A stretch of DNA of 16,046 nt from CAZWXH01 sp964637725 (GTDB lineage: Bacteria; Bacillota_I; Bacilli_A; Erysipelotrichales; Coprobacillaceae): NCBI GenBank assembly GCA_964637725.1, contig CAZWXH010000038.1, forward strand, positions 1 through 16,046. Reading direction: 5' to 3'. The notes under the pieces were generated by a model. It worked only from the letters and a program-made list of their open reading frames with translations, was not told the DNA's origin and searched no databases. Of the stretch, positions 14,013-16,046 are shown piece after piece. The position numbers and the translations under genes are program-made. Within the stretch, counting starts at the first letter, position 1. Each line of letters opens with the position of its first letter.

Positions 14013-14765
14013 ATGAAAACATGTATAGTGAAAGATATTGAGATTGGAAAAGGCAAACCTAAAGTATGTCTTCCTCTTGTCGGAAGTAGTAATGAAGAGA
14101 TTTTAAAGCAATTAGAATCTTTTCATAATTTTCAATATGATCTTTTAGAATTACGTATAGATTTTTATAAAGATGTTTTAGATTATAAAAAAGTATTAGA
14201 ATTATTAAAAATGCTTCATCAAAAGACTGATAAACCACTATTGTTTACATATCGTTCTTTAAGAGAAGGTGGTCAAGTTCAACTCTCCGATGAACAGTAT
14301 ACAACGCTTATTGATACAGTATGTCAAAGTGGTTGTGTTGATATGGTTGATATAGAATTAGATAGTGGCAATGCCTTGGTATACAAACTTGTTGATATAA
14401 TTCATAACAGTAATAAGAAAGTCATTATGAGTCATCACAACTTTGAAAGCACACCTAGTGTAGCTGATATGATTGATACACTAGAACATATGGAGGTATT
14501 GAATGCGGATATCTTAAAACTGGCGGTTATGCCACAATCCAATAAAGATGTTATATCTTTAATTAATATGACTATAGAAATGTCCCATAAGTTATCAAGA
14601 CCGCTAGTTACTATGTCAATGGGAGAGATAGGAACTATTTCAAGAATAGCTGGTGAATTGACAGGTTCAGCTATTACTTTTGCGAGTGGTGGAAAAGCTT
14701 CTGCCCCTGGTCAAATTGAAGTAACAGATATGAATGTAATCTTAGAGGCCATTCATCATGATTGA
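14013..14765 (+). CDS. aroD: type I 3-dehydroquinate dehydratase
   Basis: Third step of the shikimate pathway: 3-dehydroquinate to 3-dehydroshikimate through a Schiff base with Lys. At 250 residues it has the normal class I length. Substrate-binding residues are in ELRIDF (46-51) and TYRSLREGGQ (79-88). MVDIELDSG and VIMSHHNFESTP carry the catalytic His142, LKLAVMP carries the Schiff-base Lys169, and SMGEIGTISR with ITFASGGKASAPGQ near the C-terminus closes the active site. The start at 14013 follows GGAGGATTA. A longer frame back to 13953 would overlap the hydrolase gene by 59 bases and is not used. The final 8 bases overlap the HD-domain gene. No other shikimate genes are in the window. Confidence 0.95.
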   Translation: MKTCIVKDIEIGKGKPKVCLPLVGSSNEEILKQLESFHNFQYDLLELRIDFYKDVLDYKKVLELLKMLHQKTDKPLLFTYRSLREGGQVQLSDEQYTTLIDTVCQSGCVDMVDIELDSGNALVYKLVDIIHNSNKKVIMSHHNFESTPSVADMIDTLEHMEVLNADILKLAVMPQSNKDVISLINMTIEMSHKLSRPLVTMSMGEIGTISRIAGELTGSAITFASGGKASAPGQIEVTDMNVILEAIHHD

Positions 14766-15528
14766 CCTAACAAAAGCAATGCAGGCATTCAAAGATTATA
14801 TTTTTCAATTTGATGCTACAATTCCTTCAATTCGTTTAAAGATTATTCATACATATGAAACAATGAAATGTAGTGATTATTTATGTCATCAAATGAATTT
14901 AAATGATGAAGATAAGTCATTAGCTTCTTTAATTGCTTTACTTCATGATATAGGAAGGTTTGATCAATGGATGAGATATCAAACATTCGAAGATTATAAA
15001 TCTGTTGATCATGCTATATTTTCTTCTGAAGTCTTATTTAAAGAGGGGTTTATAAGAAAATTCATTGATGATAATCAATATGATGATATAATAAGAAAGG
15101 CAATTGAACAACATAATCGCTTTATTATAGAAGAAGGCTTTAATGAAAGAGAATTATTGTTTATTCATCTTATAAGAGATGCAGATAAATTAGATAATTT
15201 TAGAGTTAAAGAAGTTGAATCTTTAGAATCTATTTTTCAAACATCCTTAGAAGAAGTTTGTAAAGAAAAAATAACGCCTACAATCTATAAACAAATATAT
15301 AATCAACAATTAGTTTATGGACCTTCAAGAGTCACTCATTTAGATATGTGGTTATCATACATAGCTTTTATCTTTGATTTACATTTTAAAGAAAGTCTTT
15401 TATATATAAAAGAAAATAATTGGATTAATCGTTCATTTGATCGAATACAACCAATTGATAAAAAAACAAATCAACAATACTTGGAATTAAAAGAAAGAAC
15501 AATAGATTATTTAAAGAGGATTAATTAA
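14758..15528 (+). CDS. HD-domain metal-dependent phosphohydrolase
   Basis: A 256-residue protein with an N-terminal HD domain (about 25-150). Metal-binding residues in order are His31 (KIIHTYE), His63-Asp64 (LLHDIGRF), His85 (VDHAIF), His119 (EQHNRF) and Asp141 (IRDADKLDNF). The superfamily cleaves phosphate esters in nucleotides and signalling molecules, usually with two divalent metals; the substrate here is unknown. The C-terminal third is aromatic-rich and without a recognised domain. It overlaps the end of aroD by 8 bases, so it is translated by coupling, and it stops 2 bases before the next gene. Confidence 0.88.
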   Translation: MIDLTKAMQAFKDYIFQFDATIPSIRLKIIHTYETMKCSDYLCHQMNLNDEDKSLASLIALLHDIGRFDQWMRYQTFEDYKSVDHAIFSSEVLFKEGFIRKFIDDNQYDDIIRKAIEQHNRFIIEEGFNERELLFIHLIRDADKLDNFRVKEVESLESIFQTSLEEVCKEKITPTIYKQIYNQQLVYGPSRVTHLDMWLSYIAFIFDLHFKESLLYIKENNWINRSFDRIQPIDKKTNQQYLELKERTIDYLKRIN

Positions 15529-15530
15529 GC

Positions 15531-16040
15531 ATGGGCCAAAGAAAAACATTAAAAATAGTATATATATCATTACTCACAGCGATTGCGATCGTACTTCATA
15601 TGATTGAATCAACGATACCATTACCATTACCACTTGGCGTTAAACTTGGTTTTGCGAATATCATATCATTGATTGTAATTCAGTTATACGGCACTAAAGA
15701 GATGTTTTTGGTTAATTTCTTTAGAGTTATCATCGCTGGATTATTGACAGGAAGTTTTATGAGTTATCCTTTCTATATAAGTTGTGGTGGCGTATTGTTA
15801 AGTAGTATAATGATTTCAATTGTTTATAAATTTGCGAAGTTACCACCAGTATCTATTTCTATTATTGGAGCTGTATTCCATAATATAGGACAACTCATGG
15901 TTGTTTCATATATGTTTAGTTCACTCGCAATGTTGCCATATATCTTTGTGTTACTTGCTTCAGCAATTCCAACTGGAATCTTCACAGGTCTTGTCTCAAT
16001 TGAAGTTGTAAAAAGAGTTAAAAAAGAAAAATTCCAATAA
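15531..16040 (+). CDS. Gx transporter family / heptaprenyl diphosphate synthase component I-like membrane protein
   Basis: A 169-residue integral membrane protein with about six hydrophobic segments (roughly 8-28, 36-52, 58-75, 79-99, 107-128 and 132-158), in the style of a small ECF-type substrate-binding component. Features of the Hpre_diP_synt_I/Gx transporter family are PLGVKLGFANIISL (34-47) and AVFHNIGQL (113-121), with AIPTGIFTGL near the C-terminus. The family was named for a supposed subunit of heptaprenyl diphosphate synthase in menaquinone synthesis, but the topology suggests a transporter. An AGAGGATTAA site overlaps the end of the HD gene. The window ends 6 bases after its stop with GTAGG, which may be the ribosome binding site of another operon gene. 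Confidence 0.85.
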   Translation: MGQRKTLKIVYISLLTAIAIVLHMIESTIPLPLPLGVKLGFANIISLIVIQLYGTKEMFLVNFFRVIIAGLLTGSFMSYPFYISCGGVLLSSIMISIVYKFAKLPPVSISIIGAVFHNIGQLMVVSYMFSSLAMLPYIFVLLASAIPTGIFTGLVSIEVVKRVKKEKFQ

Positions 16041-16046
16041 AGTAGG

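Overview
The window is a low-GC chromosomal segment of a Gram-positive bacterium. Strong AGGAGG-type ribosome binding sites, sigma-A promoters, an argS-rpoE(delta) pair, a YwiB-family gene, a class A PBP and a PRD/RAT-regulated PTS operon all point to Firmicutes. The AT-rich coding and short delta factor would suit the Erysipelotrichia (Coprobacillus/Thomasclavelia-like), but that placement is an inference from style, not from a marker comparison.

Left part (1-5273): a minus-strand manganese riboswitch of the yybP-ykoY class with its promoter and terminator controls a gene lying beyond the left edge. Next come a DedA membrane protein, a small two-helix membrane protein with an acidic tail, and a convergent class A penicillin-binding protein. 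A YwiB-like (DUF1934) gene, divergent from the PBP gene, is translationally coupled to a cardiolipin synthase. This part is mainly envelope and membrane functions.

Middle part (about 5400-11020, all minus strand): an accessory alpha-glucoside operon. In transcription order it holds a leader with two promoters, each with a cre-like CcpA site and each followed by a BglG/LicT-type antiterminator hairpin (RAT) and an intrinsic terminator; then a free-standing EIIA of the glucose family, a BglG/LicT-type antiterminator, a GH4 6-phospho-alpha-glucosidase (GlvA/MalA type), an EIIBC permease and a ChbG/YdjC-family deacetylase. Expected logic: the sugar is phosphorylated on entry by EIIA/EIIBC, optionally deacylated by the ChbG-like enzyme, and cleaved by the GH4 enzyme. 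The PTS controls the antiterminator by phosphorylating its PRD histidines, and CcpA adds glucose repression. The tandem leader, the variant RAT sequence and an altered metal site in the deacetylase are the most unusual things here.

Right part (11146-16040, plus strand): argS and rpoE with a clean terminator, then a tightly packed four-gene operon: alpha/beta hydrolase, type I 3-dehydroquinate dehydratase (aroD), HD-domain hydrolase and a HepS/Gx-transporter-like membrane protein. The window ends 6 bases after the last gene. No tRNA, rRNA, CRISPR array or insertion sequence was seen.
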